Source of the DNA: Pannonibacter sp. SL95 | GTDB lineage: Bacteria > Pseudomonadota > Alphaproteobacteria > Rhizobiales > Stappiaceae | Length of the DNA: 64,000 bases | Assembly (NCBI RefSeq): GCF_026672425.1 | Contig: NZ_JAPPRC010000006.1 | Location: 806,001-870,000, forward strand | Reading direction: 5' to 3' | Part shown: positions 9,955 to 19,900 of the stretch, piece after piece | How the letters are laid out: every line of letters starts with the position of its first letter | Position numbering within the stretch: position 1 is the stretch's first letter | Notes under the pieces: generated by a model | Databases searched by the model: none | Told to the model about the DNA's origin: nothing | The model's input: only the letters and a program-made list of their open reading frames with translations | Translations under genes and position numbers: made by a program

Positions 9955-11001
9955 ATGACCGATCCGGTGCTTGAAACCCTGCTGCTGCCGCTGGAAAATG
10001 GCACCATCGACCTGCCACCCGCGCCGCAGCGCGTGCTGTTCCTGCGCGCACGCATGGGCAAGGACCTTGGTGTCTTCGACAAGTCGCAGCTTGATCTGGT
10101 GCAGAGCTTTGCCCCCGACCGCGAGGCGCTGGCCGCTGGCGGCTATGAGGCGCAGCCCGACATTCGCGGCGAGACCTATGGCCTCGTGCTGCTGCTGCCG
10201 CCGCGCCAGAAGCAGGAAGCCCGTGCCCTCATCGCCGAGGCCTTCCGCCGGGTGGCACCTGGCGGGCGCGTCGTGCTGTGTGCTGCCAATTCGGAAGGCG
10301 GCAAGGCCTTCGAGAGCGATCTGGCCGATCTCGCCGGAGCGCTGGAGGGCAACCAGTCCAAGGCCAAGTGCCGTGTGGCCTGGGCCTTTCGCGATGATGG
10401 AAGGCTGAACACGGGCCTGCTGGCCGAATGGCTCGAGGGTGACGCGGTGCGCCCGATCCTCGAAGGACGCTTTGTCAGCCGCCCGGGCCTGTTCGCGTGG
10501 GATCACGTTGACCCGGCGACCGATCTGCTGATCCGCACGCTTCCCGTCAATTTGTCGGGCCTTGGTGCCGATCTTGGCGCTGGCTTCGGCGTCCTCTCAT
10601 CCGGCGTGCTGGCGCGTTGCCCGAAGGTCGCCGCGCTCGACCTCTATGAGGCGGAAAAGCGTGCCCTCGATCTTGCCCGCCAGAATCTTGCCGCTGAAAC
10701 TGCGCCGCGCCGGCTGCAGTTCTTCTGGGCCGATGTCACCAAGGGCCTGGGACGGCCCTATGACTTTGTGGTCATGAACCCGCCGTTCCATCAGGCAACC
10801 AAGGCAGACCGGACCGACGTTGGCCAGGCCTTCATCCGCGCGGCGGCCAGAGGGCTGAAGCCGGGAGGTCACCTCTGGATGGTGGCAAACCGCCATCTTC
10901 CCTATGAGGGTGTCATCAACGAGCTGTTTACGGACCTGACCATGGCGGCCGACGAGGCCGGCTACAAGGTCATCCATGCGCGCAAGGTGCGTGGCAAATG
11001 A
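9955..11001 (+). CDS. rsmC: 16S rRNA (guanine-N2) methyltransferase, RsmC-like
   Basis: 348 residues in two methyltransferase-like halves, as in RsmC, where the N-terminal half is a degenerate copy. The C-terminal half has motif I LGADLGAGFGVLS and the catalytic DFVVMNPPFH (NPPF motif of N2-guanine methyltransferases), then LKPGGHLWMVANRHLPYE. RsmC methylates G1207 of 16S rRNA in E. coli. The stop overlaps the start of a 16S pseudouridine synthase gene, which supports a ribosome-modification role. The precise target guanine is inferred from the family. Confidence 0.87.
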   Translation: MTDPVLETLLLPLENGTIDLPPAPQRVLFLRARMGKDLGVFDKSQLDLVQSFAPDREALAAGGYEAQPDIRGETYGLVLLLPPRQKQEARALIAEAFRRVAPGGRVVLCAANSEGGKAFESDLADLAGALEGNQSKAKCRVAWAFRDDGRLNTGLLAEWLEGDAVRPILEGRFVSRPGLFAWDHVDPATDLLIRTLPVNLSGLGADLGAGFGVLSSGVLARCPKVAALDLYEAEKRALDLARQNLAAETAPRRLQFFWADVTKGLGRPYDFVVMNPPFHQATKADRTDVGQAFIRAAARGLKPGGHLWMVANRHLPYEGVINELFTDLTMAADEAGYKVIHARKVRGK

Positions 11002-11699
11002 GACTGGTCAAGCTTCTGTCCAACATGGGCTATGGCACGCGCAAGGAAATCCAGACGGTCATTCGCAATGGCTGGGTGACGGACCGCGCAGGCAACGCCC
11101 TGAAGGCCGACGCCCGCAACGAGCACGACGACATCCTGTTCGACGACGAGCCGCTGGACCCGGCGCAGGGCATGGTGCTGCTGCTGAACAAGCCTGTCGG
11201 CTACACCTGTTCCACCAAGGATCAGGGCAAGCTGGTCTATGATCTCCTGCCCGACCGGTTCCGTTATCGTAAGCCGGTGCTGTCCACCGTCGGCCGGCTG
11301 GACCGGGAGACCTCCGGCGCTCTGCTGTTCACCGATGACGGCACGCTGCTGCACCGCATTATCAGCCCCAAGGCCGAGGTGCCCAAGGTGTACGAAGCCG
11401 TGCTGGACCGGCCGCTGAAGGGCGATGAGGCAGCGCTGTTTGCCTCCGGTGGCATGATGCTGGAGAGCGATGACAAGCCGCTGAAGCCGGCAGAACTGGA
11501 AATGCTCGGCGAGAAACACGCCCGCCTCACGCTGCACGAGGGCCGCTATCATCAGGTCCGCCGCATGTTCGCCGCAACCGGCAACCACGTGACGGCCCTT
11601 GCCCGGGTCAAGATCGGCAACCTCACGCTCGACGGCCTGGAGGAAGGCAAGTGGCGGCTGCTGGATGCAGGCGATCTGGCGAAGGTGTTCGGGGAGTAG
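10998..11699 (+). CDS. rsuA: 16S rRNA pseudouridine synthase, RsuA family
   Basis: 233 residues. A short S4-like RNA-binding domain is at the N-terminus (RLVKLLSNMGYGTRKEIQ), then the RsuA-type catalytic core. The motif GRLDRETSGALLF carries the catalytic Asp at about residue 100, and HEGRYHQVRRMF is the family's second signature. RsuA forms pseudouridine 516 in E. coli 16S rRNA. The start codon overlaps the rsmC stop (ATGA), so the two rRNA-modifying enzymes are probably co-translated. RluE/RluF-type specificity cannot be fully excluded. Confidence 0.9.
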   Translation: MRLVKLLSNMGYGTRKEIQTVIRNGWVTDRAGNALKADARNEHDDILFDDEPLDPAQGMVLLLNKPVGYTCSTKDQGKLVYDLLPDRFRYRKPVLSTVGRLDRETSGALLFTDDGTLLHRIISPKAEVPKVYEAVLDRPLKGDEAALFASGGMMLESDDKPLKPAELEMLGEKHARLTLHEGRYHQVRRMFAATGNHVTALARVKIGNLTLDGLEEGKWRLLDAGDLAKVFGE

Positions 11700-11738
11700 G
11701 CGGAAGGGCCTTCATGCGCGGATTTTGAGCGGTTGAGG

Positions 11739-11760
11739 TCGATTGGCATTTGCCAATCGA
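11739..11760. promoter_or_regulatory. Perfect 22-bp palindrome (candidate operator)
   Basis: TCGATTGGCA (11739-11748) and TGCCAATCGA (11751-11760) are perfect inverted arms around TT. No T-run follows, so a terminator is unlikely. It sits 38 bp before the start of the small coiled-coil gene, a position suited to an operator. Confidence 0.5.
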
Positions 11761-11797
11761 CGCGCGCTTCTGCATCCTTCAGTGCAGGAGGCAGGCG

Positions 11798-12097
11798 ATG
11801 TCCCAAAGCACGATCGACCTTGAGTTTGTACTGCGCCAGCAACAGCAGGTGCTCGACGAACTGCGCCTCTTGCGCAAGGACGTGTCCGACATACGCTCGC
11901 TGGCGGTGCAGACCGTTGAATACAGCCGCCGAATTGAACGGCGAGTGAGCGAGACTCGCGATGACATCGAGGTCATGCTCAAGGCTGAGCTCAGCGGTCG
12001 GCTCGCACACCTCGAGACGACCATCGAAGGCCAGTTGATGACCTTGTCATCCCGCATCGACGAAGCGGTTGCCGGATTTGCTTCGCCGAACTCCTAA
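11798..12097 (+). CDS. Small coiled-coil protein of unknown function
   Basis: 99 residues, not recognised as a named family. Almost the whole protein is charged, heptad-like helix (QQQQVLDELRLLRKDV, then RRIERRVSETRDDIEVM), so it probably forms an oligomeric coiled coil. It has no signal peptide or membrane segment. ATG 11798 is chosen because AGGAG lies eight bases upstream; a longer frame from 11750 would run into the palindrome. It is convergent with uup. Confidence 0.65.
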   Translation: MSQSTIDLEFVLRQQQQVLDELRLLRKDVSDIRSLAVQTVEYSRRIERRVSETRDDIEVMLKAELSGRLAHLETTIEGQLMTLSSRIDEAVAGFASPNS

Positions 12098-12134
12098 CCC
12101 AGCGATCGTGCCAAGCCCGGCAAATGCCGGACTG

Positions 12135-13961
12135 TCACCCCTCCGCTTCTTCCTTCAGCATCTCCAGTTCGAGCCACTGTTCTTCGGCTGCGTCCTTTTC
12201 GCCGGTGAGCTTGGTGATTTCTGCTGACAGCTTGGCAAAGCGGTCGGGGTTCCTGGAGTAGAGCTGAGGGTCTGCCATTTCGCCCTGGAGCTTTTCCAGC
12301 TTCTTCGTCAGCGTCTCGATCGTGTCCGGCAGGGTTTTCAGGAGATGCAACTGGCTGAAGGACAGTTTCGTCTTTGCAGCCGGCTTTGCGGTCGTTGCGG
12401 CCGCGGATGACGCGGGAGCGGCAGCCTTGGCCGATTTTGCCTGTGCCTTCTCAGCCTTGCGGGCTGTCACACCCGCGCCGCGCTGGGCCACCATGTCGGA
12501 GTAGCCGCCGGCGTATTCCTGCCACTTGCCGTCCCCTTCCGACACGATGACCGATGTGGCCACCCGGTCCAGGAAGTCACGGTCGTGGCTGACGAGCAGG
12601 ACAGTGCCGTCGTAGTCACTGAGCAATTCCTGCAGCAGGTCCAGCGTTTCGAGATCAAGATCGTTGGTCGGTTCGTCCAGCACCATGATGTTGGACGGGC
12701 TTGCGAGCGCGCGCGCCAGCATGGCGCGGGCCCGCTCGCCGCCGGAGAGCACGCCGACCGGTGTGCGGGCCTGTTCGGGCGAGAACAGGAAGTCCTTCAT
12801 GTAGGCGATCACGTGCTTGGTCTCGGTGCCCAGCACCACGGTGTCGCCGCGCCCGCCGGTCAGGACATTCGACAGCGTGTCGTCCGGGTTCAGGCGCTCC
12901 CGCTTCTGATCGAGGGTGACCATCTGCAGGTTGGTGCCGAGGCGGACCGTTCCACTGTCCGGTTCCAGCTCGCCGGTCAGCATCTTCAGCAGCGTGGTCT
13001 TGCCCGCGCCGTTTGCCCCGATGAAGCCCACGCGGTCCCCGCGCTGGATCCGGGTCGAGAAGTTGGCAACGATTGCCCGCTCGCCATAGGTCTTTGAGGC
13101 GGACTTCGCCTCGACCACGAGCTTGCCCGAGGTCTCGCCCTCGGTCACGGTCAGTTTGGCCGAGCCTTGCGGGCCACGGTGGTTGCGTGCCTTGTCGCGC
13201 AGATCGGCAAGCTCGCGCACCCGGCGCATGTTGCGCTTGCGCCGCGCGGTCACGCCGTAGCGCATCCAGTGTTCCTCGCGCTTGATCTGCTGCGCGAGTT
13301 TCTGCTGGTCGCGTTCCTCCTGCTCGAACACCTCGTCGCGCCAGGCCTCGAAATGCTCGAAACCCCGGTCCATGCGGCGCGTGGTACCCCGGTCGACCCA
13401 GACGGTGGCACGGGAGAGATTTTCGAGAAAACGCCGGTCGTGCGAGATGAGGACGATGGCGGACTTCAATCCCTTCAGTTCGCTTTCCAGCCATTCGATT
13501 GCCGGCAGGTCGAGGTGGTTGGTCGGCTCGTCCAGCAGCAGGATGTCCGGCTCGGGTGCCAGCGCGCGGGCCAGCGCCGCGCGGCGTGCCTCGCCGCCGG
13601 AGAGGCTGCGCGGATCTTCCTTGCCGGTCAGGCCGAGGACTTCCAGCAGATAGGGCGCGCGATAGGGATCATCTCCCGGCGCCAGTCCATCGTTTACGTA
13701 GTCCAGAATGGTGGCATAGGCCAACAGGTCAGGCTCTTGCGGCAGGTAGCGCAAGGTGCGGCCGGGCTGCAGGAAATACTCGCCCTTGTCCGCCTCGATG
13801 AGCCCGGCGGCAATCTTCAGCAGGGTCGACTTGCCCGAGCCGTTGCGGCCAACGAGACAGAGCCGGTCCCCTTCCGAAACGCTGAGATCGGCGCCAGTGA
13901 GCAGCGGTGTAGAACCAAAGGTCAGGTGAATGTCGCGCAGGATCAGAAGCGGAGGAGCCAT
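12135..13961 (-). CDS. uup: ABC-F family ATPase Uup
   Basis: 608 residues with two ABC ATPase domains in one chain and no membrane segments, the ABC-F layout. Domain 1 has Walker A GRNGSGKST, signature LSGGE and Walker B ILLLDEPTNHLDL. Domain 2 has GANGAGKTT, LSGGE and VLDEPTNDLDL. The linker (RREEHWMRYG-like, arginine-rich) and the C-terminal coiled coil (about residues 530-608) match Uup. ABC-F proteins act on the ribosome, and Uup also affects precise transposon excision in E. coli. ATG 13961 is chosen because the segment upstream of it is not conserved-looking and GGATCC-type ribosome sites are absent further out. Confidence 0.9.
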   Translation of the reverse strand: MAPPLLILRDIHLTFGSTPLLTGADLSVSEGDRLCLVGRNGSGKSTLLKIAAGLIEADKGEYFLQPGRTLRYLPQEPDLLAYATILDYVNDGLAPGDDPYRAPYLLEVLGLTGKEDPRSLSGGEARRAALARALAPEPDILLLDEPTNHLDLPAIEWLESELKGLKSAIVLISHDRRFLENLSRATVWVDRGTTRRMDRGFEHFEAWRDEVFEQEERDQQKLAQQIKREEHWMRYGVTARRKRNMRRVRELADLRDKARNHRGPQGSAKLTVTEGETSGKLVVEAKSASKTYGERAIVANFSTRIQRGDRVGFIGANGAGKTTLLKMLTGELEPDSGTVRLGTNLQMVTLDQKRERLNPDDTLSNVLTGGRGDTVVLGTETKHVIAYMKDFLFSPEQARTPVGVLSGGERARAMLARALASPSNIMVLDEPTNDLDLETLDLLQELLSDYDGTVLLVSHDRDFLDRVATSVIVSEGDGKWQEYAGGYSDMVAQRGAGVTARKAEKAQAKSAKAAAPASSAAATTAKPAAKTKLSFSQLHLLKTLPDTIETLTKKLEKLQGEMADPQLYSRNPDRFAKLSAEITKLTGEKDAAEEQWLELEMLKEEAEG

Positions 13962-14356
13962 GGATGTCCGGACTTGAATGCTGATTTCGGGCGGGAGGCC
14001 GCTGGGTCGGGCCGAGAGGAACGCCATCTTGGCTCGCGTTGCAAGAGGCGCAGGGACGCCGCAGGAATGTTTTTTCTTTTTTATCTCGTCACAGGGCAGC
14101 TCAGGGGTTGTGGAAAACGCAGACTCGCCTCTGACTGCAACGGCAACCTGCAAATCCCGATTGAAAGATGGTTGTTCAGCCTGCGTTGGGGGTGAATATA
14201 ATTTCCTGAATGAACCATTAACCGGATGAAAATCGCTTATTCACCTCAAAGGGCGGAAAGCGTCGTTGCGGCACGGTTGATCTCGAAACCGACGCGTGGA
14301 ATCGTCGGCACCCTACCGGTACAGGTAGCCTTCAATTGCGAAGAGGGGAGACAACC
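13962..14356. other. Divergent intergenic region, uup / opp operon
   Basis: No supported gene in about 395 bp. It should contain the promoters of uup and of the oligopeptide operon. A small imperfect dyad (CTACC...GGTAG) lies at about 14313-14328, shortly upstream of the ribosome site AGAGGGGAG of the binding-protein gene. Confidence 0.45.
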
Positions 14357-15943
14357 ATGTTCAAATCTGCCCGGATGTCCATTCTGGCGACGGCCCTGCT
14401 GGCCGCAACCTCGATGAGCACCATGGCCGAGGTGGTATACCACCGCGGCAATTCTGCTGACCCGGAAACCCTGGATCAGCACAAGACCTCGACCGTGTAC
14501 GAGGCCCACATCCTGCGTGACCTTTACGAAGGTCTCGTTGCCTATTCCGCCGCTGGCGAGATCATCCCCGGCGTCGCCGAGGAGTGGACCACCTCCGCTG
14601 ACGGCAAGACCCTGACGTTCAAGCTGCGCAAGGATGCCAAGTGGTCGAACGGTGACCCGGTTGTCGCCGGCGACTTCGTCTTCTCCCTGCAGCGCATCAT
14701 GACGCCGGACACCGGTGCCAAGTACGCCAACATCCTGTACCCGATCCTCAACGCCGAGGAAGTGAACAAGGGCACCGCCAAGCCGGAAGAGCTGGGCGTG
14801 AAGGCTGTTGACGACCACACCCTGGAAATCACCCTGAAGGCCGCGACGCCTTATTTCGTCGACCTTCTGGCGCACCAGACCGGCCTTCCGGTCCACCCGG
14901 CAACCGTCAAGAAATTCGGCACCGACTTCGTCAAGCCGGAAAACATGGTCACCAACGGTGCCTATGTGCTGAAGGAATTCGTTCCGAACGCCCACATCAA
15001 GGCGGTCAAGAACCCGAACTTCCATGACGCCGAGAACGTCAAGATCGACACCGTCTTCTTCTATCCGACCGAAGACCGCGGTGCCGCGCTGCGCCGTTTC
15101 CAGGCTGGCGAACTGCACACCAACGACGACGTGCCGACCGAACAGGTCGACTTCATCCGCAAGGAACTGGGTGACCAGTTCAAGGTCGCTCCGTACCTCG
15201 GCACCTACTACTTCGCCGTCAACATGAAGGACGAAGCCCTCGGCAAGAAGGAAGTGCGTCAGGCACTGTCCATGGCCATCGACCGCGAGTTCCTCGCTGA
15301 GGAAATCTGGGGCGGCACCATGGTGGCGGGCTACTCGCTCGTTCCTCCGGGCATCAACAACTACGGTGAGCCGGCCTTCGCGTCCTACAAGGACATGTCG
15401 CAGATCGATCGCGAAGCCAAGGCTGCCGAGCTGCTGAAAGCTGCCGGCTACGGCCCGGACAAGCCGCTGAAGCTCGAAATCCGCTACAACACCTCGGAAA
15501 ACCACAAGAACACCTCGGTCGCCCTGGCCGACATGTGGAAGCCGCTTGGCGTTGAAGTGTCGCTGCTCAACACCGATACCAAGACCCACTACGCGCATCT
15601 GCGTGACAAGGGGGACTTCGATCTCGCCCGCGCTGGCTGGATCGGCGACTACTCCGACCCGCAGAACTTCCTGTTCCTTGTTGAATCCGACAATGACGGC
15701 TTCAACTACGCGAACTACAATAACCCGGACTACGACAAGCTGATGGACGAGGCGGCCGCCACGACCGACCTCGAGAAGCGTGCCGAGATCCTGAAGAAGG
15801 CCGAGACGGTCTTCATGGACGACCTGCCGTTCATCCCGATGCTGTACTACGCGTCCAAGAACCTGGTTTCCTCGAAGGTCAAGGGCTTCGAGACCAACCT
15901 GCAGGACGTGCATCCGACCCGCTTCATGAGCATCTCGGAATAA
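14357..15943 (+). CDS. oppA: Peptide ABC transporter substrate-binding protein (OppA-like)
   Basis: 528 residues. A signal peptide covers residues 1 to about 25 (ending in MSTMAEV), so the protein is periplasmic. The mature part is an SBP family 5 protein: YHRGNSADPETLDQHK at the N-terminus, YEGLVAYSAAGEIIPGVAEEW, and LTFKLRKDAKWSNGDPV with LSMAIDREFL later. It binds oligopeptides or dipeptides for the permease encoded downstream. ATG 14357 has AGAGGGGAGA upstream. A strong stem-loop separates it from the permease genes, consistent with more binding protein than permease being made. Confidence 0.92.
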   Translation: MFKSARMSILATALLAATSMSTMAEVVYHRGNSADPETLDQHKTSTVYEAHILRDLYEGLVAYSAAGEIIPGVAEEWTTSADGKTLTFKLRKDAKWSNGDPVVAGDFVFSLQRIMTPDTGAKYANILYPILNAEEVNKGTAKPEELGVKAVDDHTLEITLKAATPYFVDLLAHQTGLPVHPATVKKFGTDFVKPENMVTNGAYVLKEFVPNAHIKAVKNPNFHDAENVKIDTVFFYPTEDRGAALRRFQAGELHTNDDVPTEQVDFIRKELGDQFKVAPYLGTYYFAVNMKDEALGKKEVRQALSMAIDREFLAEEIWGGTMVAGYSLVPPGINNYGEPAFASYKDMSQIDREAKAAELLKAAGYGPDKPLKLEIRYNTSENHKNTSVALADMWKPLGVEVSLLNTDTKTHYAHLRDKGDFDLARAGWIGDYSDPQNFLFLVESDNDGFNYANYNNPDYDKLMDEAAATTDLEKRAEILKKAETVFMDDLPFIPMLYYASKNLVSSKVKGFETNLQDVHPTRFMSISE

Positions 15944-15956
15944 GACACTAGCCAAC

Positions 15957-15990
15957 AACCGGCCGCGCTGTTAAACGCGCGGCCGGTTTC
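15957..15990 (+). terminator. Intra-operon stem-loop after oppA
   Basis: AACCGGCCGCGC (15957-15968) pairs perfectly with GCGCGGCCGGTT (15977-15988) around an 8-nt loop, with a short T-run. It lies between the binding-protein and permease genes, so it probably acts as a partial terminator or a 3'-end stabiliser. Confidence 0.65.
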
Positions 15991-16104
15991 TTGCGGATGC
16001 ATTTCGCGCGGGCGGCAAACGCCACGCGCCAACCGATCTCGTCGACGGGGAAAAGATCGGACCGCAGCCAAGCTTGGGCTGAACAAACTCACAAGGGCAG
16101 GGCC

Positions 16105-17028
16105 ATGTTGCGCTATGTGCTGGAAAGGCTGCTCGGGGCTATCCCGACGCTGTTCCTGATCATCACCATTTCCTTTTTCCTCATCCGCATCGCGCCGGGT
16201 GGACCGTTCGACCTCGAGCGGCCGCTGGAAGCGAAGGTGATGGAGAACCTCAACCGGATCTATCATCTTGATGAGCCGCTCTGGCAGCAGTACCTGATCT
16301 ACCTGAAGAGCGTTGCCCAGCTCGATTTTGGCCCGAGCTTCTATTTCCGCGACTTCTCGATCAACGAACTGTTCGCAGCCAGCCTGCCGATCTCGATGCA
16401 GCTTGGCCTCACGGCCCTGGCGCTTGCGCTGGTCGTCGGCGGCATCCTCGGCGTCGTCGCAGCGCTGCGCCAGAACCATGGCACCGATTACTCGGTGATG
16501 GCGGCTGCAACGCTGGGCGTGACCATTCCGAACTTTGTCGTGGCGCCGGTGCTGACGCTGATCCTCGGGGTCTGGCTTGGCTGGCTGCCCGTCGGCGGCT
16601 GGAACAACGGTGCCTTCGTCAATACGATCCTGCCCGTCGTGACACTGGCACTGCCGCAGGTCGCGGTGGTCGCACGCCTGACGCGTGGCTCCATGATCGA
16701 GGCGCTGCGGTCCAACCACGTGCGCACCGCCCGGGCCTATGGCCTGTCGTCCTGGACAGTCATTGTCGTGCACGCCTTGCGCGGCGCGATCCTGCCTGTC
16801 GTGTCCTACCTCGGGCCGGCCGCTGCGGCGCTCCTGACCGGCTCGGTCGTGGTCGAGACCATCTTCGGTATTCCGGGGATCGGGCGTTACTTCGTGCAGG
16901 GCGCGCTCAACCGCGACTACACGCTGGTGATGGGCACCGTCGTGGTCGTTGCCTGTTTCGTGATCCTGTTCAACCTGATCGTCGACCTGCTCTACGCAGT
17001 CCTCGATCCGCGCGTTCGCTTTGATTGA
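16105..17028 (+). CDS. oppB: Peptide ABC transporter permease (OppB-like)
   Basis: 307 residues. It starts with a membrane helix (about residues 9-30) followed by the family motif APGGPFD and ends in NRDYTLVMGTVVVVACFVILFN and DPRVRFD, both typical of the OppB/DppB permeases. Six transmembrane segments are expected. The EAA-like loop is around RSNHVRTARAYGLS. It forms the transmembrane channel with the OppC-like product. ATG 16105 has AGGGCAGG just upstream; a longer frame starting at 15991 overlaps the stem-loop. The next gene begins 12 bases after the stop. Confidence 0.92.
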   Translation: MLRYVLERLLGAIPTLFLIITISFFLIRIAPGGPFDLERPLEAKVMENLNRIYHLDEPLWQQYLIYLKSVAQLDFGPSFYFRDFSINELFAASLPISMQLGLTALALALVVGGILGVVAALRQNHGTDYSVMAAATLGVTIPNFVVAPVLTLILGVWLGWLPVGGWNNGAFVNTILPVVTLALPQVAVVARLTRGSMIEALRSNHVRTARAYGLSSWTVIVVHALRGAILPVVSYLGPAAAALLTGSVVVETIFGIPGIGRYFVQGALNRDYTLVMGTVVVVACFVILFNLIVDLLYAVLDPRVRFD

Positions 17029-17040
17029 GGAGAAAGCGTG

Positions 17041-18168
17041 ATGAGTGTCTCCTCCGTTGAAACGGCAGCACTGCCGGTCAAGGGACGTTCCCTGTGGGAC
17101 GATGCCCGCGACCGCCTGCTGAAGAACCGCGCCGCTGTGGTCAGCATGATCGTGCTGGCGCTGATCACCCTGATCTCGATCATCGGGCCCTGGTTGTCTC
17201 CCCATGGCTATGACCAGGTCTACCGCGACTACGTGAAAGTGCCGGCCAGCCTGACCGCCTATCCGTTGCCTGACCAGGTCGAGCCGGCGTTTCTGTCCGC
17301 TCTCAAGCGTGCGCGCCTGACCACCGAAGGCTATGCCCGCGAGGGTGACACGGTGTCCGTGCGCGTCTCGTCCAGCCGTGAGATCGATCCGCGGTCCGTG
17401 CAATATGTCGATCGCAGCGACATGTTCAAGAACGCGCGCTTCGAGGACTTTGCCGCCGACAAGAAGTCCGCGGTGATGAAGGCGGAAATCCGCCACCTGC
17501 ACTTCTATTTCGGCACGGACTCCAACGGCCGTGACATGATGACCCGCACCTTCATCGCCGGGCGCGTGTCGCTGACCATTGGCCTGCTGGCGACCATCGT
17601 CGCCATCTCCATCGGCGTCGTCTACGGCGCGGCATCGGGCTACCTTGGCGGCCGCGCTGACCAGGTGATGATGCGCGTCGTCGACGTGCTCTATTCTCTG
17701 CCTTTCATCTTCTTCGTCATCATGCTGGTGGTGTTCTTCGGCCGGAATTTCGTGCTGATGTTCATCGCGGTTGGTGCGGTGGAATGGCTGGACATGGCGC
17801 GCATCGTGCGCGGCCAGACGCTGACCATCAAGCGGCAGGAATATGTGCAGGCGGCCGAGGCCATGGGCGTGTCGAACGGCGGCATCCTGCGCCGGCATGT
17901 CATCCCCAACACGCTGGGTCCGGTGGTCGTCTACATGACGCTCCTGGTGCCGAAGGTGATCCTGCTGGAGAGCTTCCTGTCCTTCCTGGGTCTTGGCGTT
18001 CAGGAGCCGATGACGAGCTGGGGCGTGCTGATTTCCGAAGGCGCGCGCAACCTGCAAGGGTCGGTGTGGATGCTCGTGTTCCCGTCGATCTTCCTCACGT
18101 CCACGCTGTTCGCGCTGAATTTCATCGGCGACGGCCTGCGTGATGCCCTTGATCCGAAAGACCGCTGA
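17041..18168 (+). CDS. oppC: Peptide ABC transporter permease (OppC-like)
   Basis: 375 residues, longer than the ordinary 290-300. A first membrane helix (about residues 36-55) is followed by an extra periplasmic region of about 100 residues (roughly 57-160). The regular permease core then begins at FGTDSNGRDMMTR. The EAA loop is AAEAMGVSNGGILRRHVIPN. Such extended OppC proteins occur in alphaproteobacterial systems transporting larger peptides. GTG at 17038 directly before the ATG is an alternative start; the ribosome site is GAGGAGAAAG. The following ATPase gene begins within a few bases. Confidence 0.92.
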   Translation: MSVSSVETAALPVKGRSLWDDARDRLLKNRAAVVSMIVLALITLISIIGPWLSPHGYDQVYRDYVKVPASLTAYPLPDQVEPAFLSALKRARLTTEGYAREGDTVSVRVSSSREIDPRSVQYVDRSDMFKNARFEDFAADKKSAVMKAEIRHLHFYFGTDSNGRDMMTRTFIAGRVSLTIGLLATIVAISIGVVYGAASGYLGGRADQVMMRVVDVLYSLPFIFFVIMLVVFFGRNFVLMFIAVGAVEWLDMARIVRGQTLTIKRQEYVQAAEAMGVSNGGILRRHVIPNTLGPVVVYMTLLVPKVILLESFLSFLGLGVQEPMTSWGVLISEGARNLQGSVWMLVFPSIFLTSTLFALNFIGDGLRDALDPKDR

Positions 18169-18179
18169 GGGAGATGGCC

Positions 18180-19790
<1,611 letters not shown>

Positions 19791-19818
19791 ACGGGCAGGC
19801 GACATGATCGGTGCATGC

Positions 19819-19850
19819 AAAACGGGCGGCCCATCGGGCCGCCCGTTTTT
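19819..19850 (+). terminator. Terminator of opp operon
   Basis: CGGGCGGCCC (19823-19832) pairs with GGGCCGCCCG (19836-19845) around ATC, flanked by AAAA and TTTTT. It can serve both the opp operon and the convergent gntR gene. Confidence 0.88.
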
Positions 19851-19900
19851 GTGTTGGCTGCTGTCTGCCTGACAGGCCGCGCGTCCTGTTGTCGGTCAGG

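Noticed and set aside
12117-12130. Short hairpin CCGGCA/TGCCGG between the coiled-coil gene and uup
   Set aside because: The stem is short, the loop is only two bases and there is no T-run, so a terminator call is not supported.
15847-18057. A 736-codon antisense frame across the permease genes
   Set aside because: His/Asp/Arg/Gln-rich composition typical of a shadow frame; the opposite strand encodes clear permeases.
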